From Hypomesus transpacificus (lineage: Eukaryota > Chordata > Actinopteri > Osmeriformes > Osmeridae), in assembly GCF_021917145.1 (NCBI RefSeq), contig NC_061080.1, forward strand, positions 2,647,497-2,711,496: DNA of 64,000 nt, written 5' to 3'. The first letter of the stretch is position 1, and every line of letters begins with the position of its first letter. The position numbers and the translations under genes were made by a program. Below the pieces are notes generated by a model, which saw nothing but the letters and a program-made list of their open reading frames with translations, ran no database searches and was not told the DNA's origin. Below are positions 31,948-44,000 of this stretch, piece by piece.

Positions 31948-34900
31948 TGTGAAATGTGAGTTAGGCAAAGGGAAGGAGAGCGTAAGGGGGTTGGGAGTGA
32001 GTGGGAGGGTGTGTGCAGGGAGGGAGTAGGAGGGAGAGAAGGAGAATTAGAGAAGTATAAAGGCTAAATCAGGGGCCTATTGAGTGCAGAGGGGGAGTGC
32101 AGACGCTGGCAGTAATCACAAGGCACCTCAGCTTTAGTTGGACTTGAAAAATAAGACTGATTATTCAATGGTAATCCAATCAAGCAATAACAGTGATTGT
32201 GTGTGAACTAAATGCATAATTCAAACACCAAGACAGTCCTTCTACAAGTTCCAAAACATTTTCAGTTAAGAGAGAAGAAAAGAGAATATATTATTTTCAT
32301 GACGTTTCCGTCATGGAATTCCATGTTACATTTCCAATGTATTCATATCAGTGATTCATATGTAGGCCTTGTTGCCACATTTGGGATCCCCATGAAATGA
32401 TCATTACCGTATGGCCAGGAACCTGGTGTTGTGAAAGGTTAATAAATGGCCTTCTGAGTCTCCACATTGGTTGTCTGCTCTCCCTGTCCTAAGTGTGTGT
32501 CATGGGTTGTTGACAGAGCGAGCCACCAGCGGAGCACTGCAGTCAGAAGACTGGGGCCTCAATATGGAGATCTGTGACATCATCAACGAGACGGACGAGG
32601 GGTATGGAGGTCTTCGTTGTTATGGATCGTTTGCGACTGCCATTTTCCAATTACTGCCGCGTCACTCTCCACGTCAAACAGCTAGACGACGCCGATAACT
32701 ATCAGGAGAATAGAACAGGGGCATTGATTTCACTCAGACTGACGTCCAATGTCTTCCACCTTTTGTTGTGTTGTTGCCTTTGACCCCAGACCCAAGGATG
32801 CCGCCAAAGCCATAAAGAGGAAGATCGTGGGCAACAAGAACTTCAGAGAGATCATGTTGGCGCTGACCGTGAGTGGACCTCTCTTTCATTTGGTTTGGTC
32901 CATATCTCACTTTCCCACTTCTGTCCACTTATTGAAGCTACAGAGTGTGTCTTTAATTTGGGCTGAGACCCTGATAGCGCTTGTTTTCCCAATACCCCTC
33001 CCCTTTTTTTACCTTGGTTTTAAAAAGGTTCTGGAAGCGTGCGTGAAGAACTGCGGCCACCGGTTCCACGTTCTGGTGGCGTCTCAGGAGTTTGTGGAGG
33101 GAGTTCTAGTCCGTTCCATCCTTCCCAAGTACAACCCACCCACAGCTCTACACGACCGAGTACTGAGCCTTATACAGGTGTGAGATTCAGACATGTTGCT
33201 TTACGAGAGGTGCTAGGTACACCCACAGGTACCGAGTGCTGAAAACTCCTTGGTGTTAAGCCTTACGGTGCGTGTCCACTACAGCGGAGCGGAGCGTCGG
33301 CTTCCAATCCATTTTCAATAAAACCGGGCGTTGACGCTGGTGTAGGGCATTGTGGGAGCGTACGCGAGCATCAACACACGTTTTAAAAAAAAAATGGATT
33401 GGAAGCCGACGCTCCGCGCCGCTCCGCTTCGCTGTAGTGGACACGCACTGTTATGTAAGTGGAACAAGTGTCATTGTTGTTGCTCGTCGGTATTGCTTTG
33501 TCGCTCACTCGGGGGATCGAACTCGGGTCGCCTAACTCGTGCACGCGTTGACCTCCTTTCATAAACACTCCTTTAAATAGCTACGCCACCGAAAAGCTAG
33601 ACATTTGTGAGTGGGCGGTATTTATACTAAGGAGTGAGTTTAACTAATTCAACTCTGTTATATAAATATAAGCGTGTGCTACAGAAATACATCATTCTCA
33701 ATACCATACCGTACATGGTCGTACGGGAAACTCACTTTTGAACCATCAAGAGGTTTCGATGGCGACCATCCATCAGTGTCACCCCAAATGAAGTGCTTCT
33801 CCAGTTTTGTTGCCTGTTTACCCTTTGTCATGAGTTCAGTTTCCATGCACAATGTCTGTTCGATCGGTAATTTGACAGCAGACAACTACTAGCCTCCTCG
33901 TTCATTTTGCAATAATAAGATGACTTGTTGCAGTCAATGACTTCATGTCACCTCCAGCCCACTCTGTCCAAATGGCCCATTAGATTTAATGGATAAATTG
34001 GGCAGAATGACAACATGGTTAACATACCACTTTTCTGAATGGGACAAAGCCTTTGTGTCAATTTCTTTCATAATGTCAACGGGTTTCAAAAGGTCTCACT
34101 CTCATTTCATTTCCATTTTCTGCTCTCTATTCGTCTACCTGTCTCCCTGTCGCATTCCGTTTCGTTTCTCTCGGTCTCCCTCCGTATCCACACGCTTTCT
34201 CTTTTTCTCTCCTCCTCTCTGACTATCCTGCTCTTTTGTTTTCCCATCCCTACACACTTCCCTCTCCTCTCCTCTCTCTCTTCTTTCCCTCCTCCCTCTC
34301 TTTCCTCCCTTCCCTCCCAGGCGTGGGCGGACGCCTTCCGGAACTCTCCCTCCCTGGCAGGGGTGGTGGGCGTGTACGAGGACCTGAAGAGGCGGGGCCT
34401 GGAGTTTCCCATGACAGACCTGGATGCCCTGTCGCCCATACACACACCCAACCGAGTGAGCCCGAGACGCATCCGTGCACATGGGGTGGATCGCACCCGC
34501 GCTATGTCTTCCATTCTTTCCCTCCTCCCTCCCTCCTAATATTTCAATCGAAATGACGTTGTCTCGTCTTTCTAGAGCATTCCAGAGAACGGCACGGACG
34601 TAAGCGTGGCTGCTCCTTGTGCTGAAGCTCAGATGCACGCTGCTGCGTCGACATCCACCTCTGCGTCTCCCAGGAGTGCCCCTAGCCAGAGTGCTTTACT
34701 TGCACAGCCTAGCGAGGGGCCTGTGTTCATCCCTGCCGAACAGGTACTGTTGCTCCTAGACAGACCTGTCAATCACCCTGTGATCGTTACATTTGACGTT
34801 GTCCATAGCCCAGTGAATGACTATTCCTGGCCGTGTTCCACTTGGAAGTGTTCAAAAATGCTGATTAGCTCCTCTGCACTTCTAGCATGTTTAAACACAG

Positions 34901-36753
34901 GAGCAAACATAAACAGCCAAACCTGTGGTTAAACCACGCTGAGTTTTTTTAGCCCCCACAACAGCACAAAGGGAAATTACTTGTGTGTATCTTGCGGCTT
35001 TGAGAGGAAATGCTGTTTCAAACAGACCTGATTACGGTAGAAAAATACAACTATGTGTTTTTTTTAGGGACACTATCCAACGATGAACCTTGTGGTTGTG
35101 GTTGTTAACCCCTCAGGAGCAGAAGCTAAGGGCAGAGTTGGCGCTGGTCAGGGGCAACCTGACCGTAATGACTGAGATGCTCAACCAACTCACCCCAGGC
35201 CAGAGTGCACAACAAGACACAGAGCTGCTTCAGGTGTGTGGCTGTGTGTGCGTTTTCACGCATGGAGTCGGTCCGAAAGATCGGTGTTTCCTTCTTGCTT
35301 CGTGACTTGCTCTCTTTCCCCGTGTTCTACCTGTACGACTCTCCGCTCTCTTGTTTCGTCTTGTTTTAACTTAGAAACCTGTGAGACCGCCTCTTCTGGG
35401 AGCACTGCTCTCCTGTCTCTCTCTCTCCATCTTGTCATCACTCCCAACACTTTGGTGCGGAACGTAAAAGTATTATTGAGTGATGATTGATGATTGAGTC
35501 TCTCTGTGCACCCACCTCTCTTTCTCTTTCTCCATCTCCATCTCCTGTCTCTCTCTCTCTCTCCATCTTGTCATCACTCCCAACACTTTGGTGCGGAACG
35601 TAAAAGTATTATTGAGTGATGATTGAGTCTCTCTGTGCACCCACCTCTCTTTCTCCATTCCCCTTCCTCCCTCCCTCCCTCCCTCCCTCCCCCCCCCTCC
35701 CTCCCTCCCTCCCTCCGAGAGCAGCAGCTGTACTCGGTGTGCAAGAGCATGCAGCGTAGGGTGGTGGAGCTCATCCCCAAACTGGTGGACGAGGGCCTCA
35801 TCGAGGAGCTGCTGGTGGTCAACGACGACCTCAACAACGCCTTCATCCGTTACGACAGGTACTCTGCAGGAAGCGGCCATTTTTGACATGACAGGCCAAT
35901 CTAAAGCCAGGCACCCCTATCATAGCTGCATAGTGAGGTGTGAGCAAAGGCATGTTAAGTTCACCTCTCTGGGGGAAGTTTGTTTTATTGCCTGCTATTT
36001 AGACCAACGGACGGGTTTGTAAAACAGTCAATCATTTTGCAATGATGGTTGTGTTTTTCTTCAGGTTTGACAGACTTAATAAGTCACAGAGAACAACTCC
36101 ACAGCAGGTAAAGCTATCCTTTGAAGTATTTCCCTTTACACTTTAGTTAACTCGGTAGTTTACATAACCGATTTAAAGACTTCGACCAAATGTTTCCTTG
36201 TCCCAAACAGACCCCAAACAACAGCTCCTCCAACCTCATCAACCTAAGCCCCACCCCAAATCCCCTCAGCCAACCAGTAACCTCCATAGCTCCCAGTCAA
36301 CCAGCAGCTGGCTCCCCAGCCAATCAGAGTCCGGCGCCTCAACTCTGTAAGTAACATCCAGCAGAGATTTATTTCAGTCTAAACCTCGTCCCTGCTTTTC
36401 CCCTCTCGGCAAAGTCCAATAACCTTTTTTATAGAATAGATCCTAAAGGATTAAAAAAAACAAGGCATAAATGCTGCTGTTTCCTTCTCTCACTGTGGTT
36501 CCTGTTTCTCTCGGGGGGGCGGAGCAGGTCCAGCAGAGGAGGAGGAGTTTGATATGTTTGCCCAAACCAGGGGCAGCTCCCTGGCAGAGCAGAGGAAGAG
36601 GTGAGGGCGGTCCCTGGCTCTCCAGCAACTGGCCCTACTCACACTATATACAGTATACACTATGTGTGTTTACTAAACACATGTATAGTTGGGATTGGAC
36701 TCCATATAATGGACTAACTCCATGTGATGTGTATGTGTGTGGGAATATTCACT

Positions 36754-36789
<36 letters not shown>

Positions 36790-37948
36790 AAGTGTGCGGT
36801 ATGAGGACCCCGGAGCAGTGGAGGGCCTCGCCGGGGCCTTGGACACCAGGTTGCAGGTCACAGGAGCAGTCAATCCACGGGTCAGTGCCAGCAACCATGT
36901 ACTCCCACACTATCTCTGTCAGTCTGTTTCTCTGTATGTCTCTGTAAAGGTTCCCCTCCGTGTCTTTGCACTCTACCTAACTATAGGTTTGCCAATCAAT
37001 CAATGGTAGTAGCATGTTGTGGCTTTGACTGATGATGGGGTTGGAAAGTCATCATGTCATTGGGAGCCTTGCTGTGCCGGGAGATAACGAAATGTCAGCT
37101 TTAATGTCAAGCTCTGCAGTTGAGGAACAGCTCAATTAGAGCGAATGTAGAAATGGTTCAGAATGACGACATCCATCCTGGGGAAGCAGACACCAGAGAG
37201 AGAGAGTCGCATTATGTCAGATTAAGAACCGTGACTGTCACAAGTGACTTATTTTCCCTTTGTCTCTCTCTCTGTCTTTCCTTTATTCTTTTTTTCCTTT
37301 TCTTGTGCTTTCTTAGCATGTTCAGAACTATTTTGAATGCTAAAAACAGGACACCAAAAAATCTCCCCCCTCTCCCTGCCTCTGTCACCCACACATAAAC
37401 ACTCTCTCGCTTGTTCTTTCTGACACGCCGCTGTTTCTCTTCCTCTTTTTTTCAGGTCACGTCATCCAAGAACCCCACGTTGGATGAAATTGACAGGTGG
37501 TTGTCGTCAGACACAGTATGTTTATTTATTTATTTGTTTTTTTGAGTTTTTGTTTAACGTTTCAAAGGTTTTTAAAACAGCCAGTTGCTACCAAATATTT
37601 GTCTTGTATTTACAGCCACCTGATTCGGCTGTCTCCGACGGCGTGACTAGTGACGGTATGGCCCGATATCTTTCTTCATCCCACAGTCGTTTTTAAATAG
37701 AGCTACCCTTTTTTCCAGCAAGGATTGCTTGTGGTGATAGTCTTAATATCAGTTGTAAACTTGACAACTTTTTCCCTCTATCCTCCCCCTACCCCTTTGC
37801 AGAATTTGACAAGTTCTTGGAGGAGAGGGCGAAGGTGGGGGACCAAGCCCCTGCACGCAGCCAGCCCCCCGCTACCTCATCCAGACCCCCACCCCAATCT
37901 GCCCAGCAACAAGACAGGTCATCACATGACCAGCTTTTCTCACTCTGA
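31077..37948 (+). CDS. tom1: TOM1: VHS-GAT endosomal sorting adaptor
   Basis: TOM1 binds ubiquitinated cargo, Tollip, clathrin and myosin VI on endosomes. Fifteen coding exons: 31077-31128, 32517-32601, 32790-32868, 33028-33177, 34321-34455, 34576-34743, 35117-35233, 35722-35858, 36065-36107, 36211-36346, 36528-36600, 36793-36880, 37456-37515, 37616-37655 and 37803-37948 (TGA), giving 502 aa (human 492). The VHS domain (about 1-155) includes [20 protein letters not shown] and [34 protein letters not shown] follows, then the GAT domain (about 215-310; [15 protein letters not shown]). The tail carries [29 protein letters not shown] and [15 protein letters not shown] matches the human start; an in-frame ATG lies 7 codons upstream (31056). 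The exon 8 acceptor is ambiguous among three nearby AGs; 35722 keeps frame. Exon 11 is preceded by GGGCGGAGCAG, a purine-rich, weak acceptor. Confidence 0.93.
31919..31946 (+). repeat. Poly-G run in tom1 intron 1
   Basis: An uninterrupted G homopolymer of about 28 nt. It may form G-quadruplexes, and its length is uncertain in any assembly. Confidence 0.8.
33266..33450. mobile_element. Harbinger-like MITE in tom1 intron 4
   Basis: Inverted ends of about 50 bp start CGGTGCGTGTCCACTACAGC and end GCTGTAGTGGACACGCACTG. The element is flanked by TTA on both sides (33263-33265 and 33451-33453), as PIF/Harbinger elements make TWA duplications. The interior is about 70 bp with no coding capacity. Confidence 0.7.
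35411..35658 (+). repeat. Direct duplication of about 110 bp in tom1 intron 7, then a (CCCT)n tract
   Basis: Copies at about 35411-35524 and 35543-35658 share CACTCCCAACACTTTGGTGC and GGAACGTAAAAGTATTATTG. The first copy has an extra TGATGAT unit. A CCCT-rich tract (about 35664-35716) follows and serves as the pyrimidine tract of exon 8. Confidence 0.85.
36763..36788 (+). repeat. (GT)n just upstream of the tom1 exon 12 acceptor
   Basis: A pure GT run ends at TCAAG|T, leaving almost no pyrimidine tract for this acceptor. Confidence 0.8.
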
Positions 37949-39330
37949 GAGTAAAGGAGCACTGCAAGACTGGACTGATCACGGCGGGTCTACATGAACT
38001 GGTCAGCACACAGGAGGATACACACACACACACATACACTTACTCTTGTAAGTCCACTTTAAACATAACCAGTGAGAGACACAAACAAACAGTGACACAT
38101 TCATTTGTCAGAAGTGCCTTTGAATGCCTGCCATCCAAACGTGTATGTATTTGTGTCCCTTTCTTTGTCCTTCACACACAAACATCGCTACATGGGGGCC
38201 TTTCAATTCTGCAATATATGTATTTGCTCAACGCTGTAGACATACCGTGTGAAAATCCTGAGACTATCAAAGCAATGCCTGAAGCAGCATTAAACCTTAG
38301 ACAGGAATAATCTGTGATTGTAGTATAGCATCTGTATAGGTCGTTGTGCACATGACATTTAATATTAAAACGTGAGAGAAGAAAACGACACATTGAAATT
38401 CTAACATTAAACCGAGTGTTGAAAGCGACTTGATGTCGTCATAGGACAGCTTTGACCATGAAAAAAGTGATTCCAGTAACAAATAAATGGGTCTTTGGTC
38501 CTGACAAACATATTTGGTCTGGGTTTGCTAGTTTGTTGTGCTTACAGAGCAGCCTATCATTAGTGTGAATGGGAGTTCACTCACATGTCTCTTCCTTTTT
38601 ATCTGGGTTCCCAAGCTGGATTTACTGGTGTCTGGGGGTCACAATGACACTTCTGATAGGGGAATTCGGATCTCACTTCGGATCTGCTTTTTCGCCACAG
38701 CAAACGTGTCCACTACTACTATGATTGTTGTGTTAGACTTCAATATTGGGCTATGCAGTATATGTGTCTCAATTGACAATGTTTTTGTAACCAACCAGTG
38801 GCTTTGTCTTAAAGGACAATCCATTCGTGGCCTATCAGTAGCTGTTTCTCAAATTACAGGTGTACTACCCATGGGTTGAAGGACCACATTGGTCAGAATG
38901 AATTCCATACAATAGCTAGGGCTTTGGGCTTTAGCCCATTGGTTGGCTAATGGGGTAAACATCACATCCTTGACTGAAAGATGTGAGAGAATTGAGTGCC
39001 CAGTTCTGGCCTTAGCTGATAATTAGCCTGTTTTTCAGGTGATAAGGTGTCTATTTCTCTGTGTTATTGTACCAGAGCTCAAGGATGTCTGCTGGATACA
39101 CTGGGTACAAAAACATGAGGAGGTTGATTCTGGAGACCTGGGAAGCGATTTTTACACAGTATCCAGGAATGCTATTACAAGAGTGGGTTGGAGAAATGTT
39201 ACACTCTTTGTATTCTTCAGTTGGCTAAACCTATGAAGTAAGAGTGCACTTGAGTGTCTAGTGTTGCCAACTCGTGCGCCAGGGTGAGTTGATTTCACTC
39301 AGCTTCTAAAGACAACCTTGAAACTACAAA
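37949..39330. other. tom1 3' UTR and spacer to noggin
   Basis: AATAAA at 38482-38487 probably ends tom1. The rest shows no supported gene. I saw no TATA box close to the noggin ATG. Confidence 0.5.
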
Positions 39331-40260
39331 ATGACAAGATCGGTGAACTGGTGGAGGTACAGCCACACTTTGTTGCTTTGGGTGTCTCTGATTATCCGTT
39401 TTAATGGTTCTAGCACCTCTTCGTCTTTTCAAAACCAGGAACCCTCAAACAATGAACCCCTGAATGACCAGAGGGACACTGACTGGTATTTGACATTTTT
39501 ACGTTCCAAAACAGTTACTTCTTCTAAGCCAGTCCGACCTTACTTGCTTTCGTTAAACGCGGAGGACTACCATTACACACCAAAACCAAAACACCTTCGC
39601 CCACGCCGGCTCCTACGCGTTTTGGGTTCGTCTTTTGATCCGTTCTGGATGTCAATTCAGCGGCCCTCTGAAGAGGGGGTCAGGGCATTGGAAGGGGGAA
39701 ATGATGCGGAAAAGTCTGGGCAAACTGGATCTCATGGACATGTTTCAAATGTGTCCTTACCGAACTACACTGTCAACAAGGTGTTCAACTTAAGCTCGTC
39801 TCCAGAACTGACAGAGGGTGCAGCGCGGTATCAACGCAAACTTGAAAAGGAAACCGAAGATTTGGACTTGAGCTCACTGCCCTTAAATGTCGTTAGTTCA
39901 GTCCGAAACTGGTTAGTCAGTTACGCCACCTGTGGCCTGAGCTACAAGTGGGTTGATATGGGTCCAGTATTTTGGCCACGCTGGCTTCGCCACACTGACT
40001 GTGAAATGCCAGGTGTGTCACAAAGTTGCTCTTTCCCCAGTGGCATGGCATGCCGACGGGCACAAGTTACTCATCTAAAAATCCTTGCCTTTCATTGCAC
40101 GGAACACGCGGATGAAGACGGCGTTGGGTCGATGGGGAATGTGGGGACCGACAGGGTCATTGTGGTGGGATCAGGGCCATCAGGCAAAAAGTGCATGTGG
40201 AGGCAGGTGCCTTACCCAGTTGTTACCGCGTGTAAATGTTCATGCAAAGAATTTATTTGA
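39331..40260 (+). CDS. Divergent noggin (secreted BMP antagonist family)
   Basis: Noggins are secreted cystine-knot dimers that trap BMP ligands. This is a single exon of 309 aa, as vertebrate noggins are intronless. The signal peptide is within about the first 27 residues (HTLLLWVSLIIRFNGSS). LLRVLGSSFDPFWM corresponds to the LLR.LL...DP.FM block. The C-terminal knot keeps FWPRW, SCSFPSGMACRRAQ, THLKILAFHC and the end YPVVTACKCSC. Nine cysteines from YATCG onward equal the family number. Odd points: the N-terminal BMP-contact segment (RP.PSD type) is not recognisable; an insert of about 25 residues (HADEDG...GPSGKK) enlarges a loop of the knot; and five residues follow the terminal CKCSC. 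It may belong to a noggin4/5-like lineage, so I give no symbol. AATAAA at 40347. Confidence 0.85.
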   Translation: MTRSVNWWRYSHTLLLWVSLIIRFNGSSTSSSFQNQEPSNNEPLNDQRDTDWYLTFLRSKTVTSSKPVRPYLLSLNAEDYHYTPKPKHLRPRRLLRVLGSSFDPFWMSIQRPSEEGVRALEGGNDAEKSGQTGSHGHVSNVSLPNYTVNKVFNLSSSPELTEGAARYQRKLEKETEDLDLSSLPLNVVSSVRNWLVSYATCGLSYKWVDMGPVFWPRWLRHTDCEMPGVSQSCSFPSGMACRRAQVTHLKILAFHCTEHADEDGVGSMGNVGTDRVIVVGSGPSGKKCMWRQVPYPVVTACKCSCKEFI

Positions 40261-40346
40261 TCTGCTTTGACGTGTGTTAAAGCCATTTTCCAATTCTGGT
40301 TTATTGAAAACGATTTCCTCTTTACTCTCTATGTGACTTGCTGTGG

Positions 40347-40352
40347 AATAAA
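40347..40352 (+). terminator. Noggin poly(A) signal
   Basis: AATAAA lies 87 bp after the stop. Confidence 0.7.
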
Positions 40353-41058
40353 GGTGAAGCTTTTAATATATTTCAATATGTTGACTTAGTAATAAGTAAA
40401 ATAGGCTACAGGTTGTAATTAATTTGTTGATAACCACCTTAAGTGATAATTGTGGGCTATTCCAAGTGTTAGTTTTAAGGCAAAGCTATTGAATAAAAAG
40501 CGTTTGTTATTTCAACAATGAGTGGTGGTAAAGTATTTTTTTTCTTAGTTTGAAGTGTTTAATTGATAACATTTTACAAAAGCCCCCGAGGCTGAAAGGC
40601 ACATTTTGTTGCTTGATTACTTGCGCCACCTAGTGTAGCTTATAGGTACCAGATATGCGCTCATCACCACATTGAACTATTCCGTTCTGTTCAAATATTA
40701 GTAAAAATATTGAATGACAACGTTTATAACAACGGCTAATAAACAGCATAATCCTATAAGTCCAGTTCATAACAACTGCATCTGCAGCACAAGCACCTTA
40801 ACACAAAGTTCATTGAATTAAAATGCTGTTTTACCTTCGGCGTTTTTTTTATCTACGTGTCTTATATTTATCTTTGTTTAAATTGTGTTTAATATATACA
40901 TTATATTTAATACGTGTGATAAGTGCGCTGAAGTTAGACTACGTATGTTTTCATAAACTTGGAGACAAATATTAAGCAAATATGGTACAGTCTGTTAACC
41001 CTTTTCTCACGGCATCTAATCGAATTTGGTACATTCCAATTGCTGACCTGTACACAAG
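40353..41058. other. Spacer and presumptive get3 promoter region
   Basis: AT-rich sequence with no coding support. The get3 ATG follows at 41059 and no TATA box is obvious. Confidence 0.45.
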
Positions 41059-44000
41059 ATGGCTGCATTGGAGGAAGAATTTGAAGATGCGCCTGATGTT
41101 GAGCCATTAGAGCCGACGTTAAAAAACATAATCGAGCAGAAATCCTTAAAATGGATATTTGTTGGAGGAAAGGGTGGCGTTGGAAAAACGACGTGCAGGT
41201 ATGTGAAGGGAGAAATATGCTTCGTCACATGGTGACATCAGTATTCGCTGCCTGCTAGCTGGTGCTAACGTCACTAGCACCAAGGTGTACGTTGTAGCTG
41301 TAAACAACAAAAGCAACAACCGAATCTCTAAATTGTTTCGACATTTTAAAGACTATTCTTTGTAGATTGCATTGTGGCTTTAATTTAATATGTCAGTGGA
41401 AACGTTTTAATAGCTTGTTGGTGGCTAGTTTTAGCTAACTTGACTAACCAGATAGTCTGTGCTACACAGTAGTTAGCTTGCTGTCAAAACGATAATCGAT
41501 TGATAGCTCTCATTCATTGACATTGGTTTAGCTAGAGCTAGTTATTTGACACTAGTATACTGTGGAATTTTTCGTATCGTTTATACTTTGCCAGTTCCAT
41601 ATTTTAGCAGTCAACTTGATAAGCAAGGTACATGAAATATGCAGTATCTCCCAACTTTAGACATATAGCTCATTCTAACAAGCAGATCGCATTACAGTCA
41701 GTTATGACTTAATGTAAACTATGACTTAACTTCGTGTTGGAATTGCCCCTACAAGTAAAGATGGATTGTCATCCTTTTCGATGTGAGATACAGTACATGT
41801 TCCTTTTTGAAACTCCATTATAAATCTGTCTGAGTTTGGCTATTACGCAAAGGGCTTCTAACACACTAATGTGACCCCCTCTGGCACGACACAGCTGCAG
41901 TCTGGCTGTTCAGCTGGCCGCTGTTCGCGAGAGTGTGCTCATCATCTCCACTGACCCCGCGCACAACATCTCAGATGCCTTCGACCAAAAGTTCTCCAAG
42001 GTGCCCACCAAAGTCAAAGGTTACGACAACCTATTTGCCATGGTAAGTCGAACTGGGTCACATAACTATTTTGTAAAATAATAAATCTGTGCCGTTTGAA
42101 AATCAGAACGATGAAGTTGTCTCAATTAGGTTTGGAGGCATCCGACATGAATGGAAAAAAAACATAATCCATTTCTGTTGCCAAACAAAGAAGCTTGTGT
42201 GATTCTATCAATGAAATACGATGCCAAAGCATCACATGTGCCTTCCTAGTGCACAGTTTGTCACGTTGGCATTCGCCTCACATGAAGAGATGAGACGCTC
42301 GTTAGTCATTGTTTTGGTAAATGTCGAAGCTGCCCGAGATCTCATAAACAAAACTTGTCATTCGAACTCACACTGTCAAAATGTGTATGTGTGTGTTCCG
42401 TACTTGTGTGTGTGTGCGAGCACAGGAGATCGACCCCAGCCTGGGTGTGGCGGAGCTCCCAGACGAGTTCTTCGAGGAGGACAACATGCTGAGCATGGGC
42501 AAGAAGATGATGCAGGAGGCCATGAGTGCCTTCCCAGGCATCGACGAGGCCATGAGCTACGCCGAGGTCATGAGGTCAGATGGGGGCGGGGGAACACCTG
42601 GGGACCATGCACATCACAAACACTGTTACAGCTGTCTGAGCCTCAAGGAGCCGAGCTGAACTTGACAGACCCGTGTGGGTATTTCAGCTGGAGAGACCTT
42701 TGAACCTGAAAAGTAACAGCGCCGGGATGAATATTTGAGTCGGCCTTTTTATTTGAGATGTAGTCGAGACCATCTGCCAACGTCTGACACCTTTTTTCGA
42801 GTTGTTTGCGCTCAACGTGCCGTCTCTTTTTCTGTGGCGACAGGTTAGTGAAAGGCATGAACTTCTCAGTGGTGGTGTTCGACACTGCCCCTACTGGCCA
42901 CACACTGCGCCTGCTCAACTTCCCCACCATCGTGGAGCGAGGCCTGGGTCGACTCATGCAGATAAAGAACCAGATCAGTCCCTTCATATCCCAGGTACTG
43001 TCTGGGCAAACCTGTCTGGTCATTGTAGCAATGTGGAACTGCAAGTTGACTCTTTTTCTCTCTCACACTCGTATTTTTTCTCTTTGACGTCTCTCATATT
43101 TAAAAATGATCTTCCTTTAGTGTCTCTACCACCTAAATTATTTATGTGTCTTCCTCTGTGTTTGTACCCACCCCCCTCTGTGTGTGTCCCCTCTTCAGAT
43201 GTGTAACATGCTGGGTCTGGGGGACATGAATGCAGACCAGCTGGCCTCCAAGCTGGAGGAGACGCTACCTGTCATCCGCTCCGTCAGTGAACAGTTCAAG
43301 GACCCTGTAAGTCCCTCCTCTTCTCAGGTCCTCTCAATGTTTCCCCCCCCCCCTGAGATTGCCCTCCTACGCTGCTGAAGATACCGTCTGGTGTCCGTCC
43401 GTCTGTCTGGGCTGGTGTCTGACTCCTCCCCCCCTCTCTCTCCCCCTCCCAGGAGCAGACAACCTTCATCTGCGTGTGCATCGCAGAGTTCCTGTCCCTG
43501 TACGAGACGGAGCGGCTGATCCAGGAGCTGGCCAAGTGTCGCATCGACACACACAACATCATCGTCAACCAGCTGGTGTTCCCCGACTCTGAGCGGCCCT
43601 GCAAGATGTGCGAGGCCCGCCACAAGATCCAGTCCAAGTACCTGGACCAGGTAATGCAGCTCGGGGGGAGAGAGAGAGTGTGTGTGTGTGTGAGGGTAGT
43701 TTTAGATGGAGAAAGATGCAGTACTGTGCAAAAGTCTTACGCCTGGGACACACTGGCTGCGAAGCGCCGCGATTGGCCCGTGCTCTGCTGCGCTCGTTTC
43801 GGCAGCTGGTTGAGACACTTGCGAAAACGTCTGCAGGACGATAAAATACACCATGTTATTTGATATATTTTAATTTAAAAAACATGTTATGATGATTTTA
43901 CTACATTAATTGTACACTACAGTGAACATTTGTAAAGTTGTAAACTGTACAATTATGTATTAAATATTACTTTGTAGGCCTGCGTACCAATATTCACCCT

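Noticed and set aside
34107-34638. Minus-strand frames of 135 and 167 codons over tom1 exons 5-6
   Set aside because: They run through polypurine complement of an intron pyrimidine tract and two real tom1 exons.
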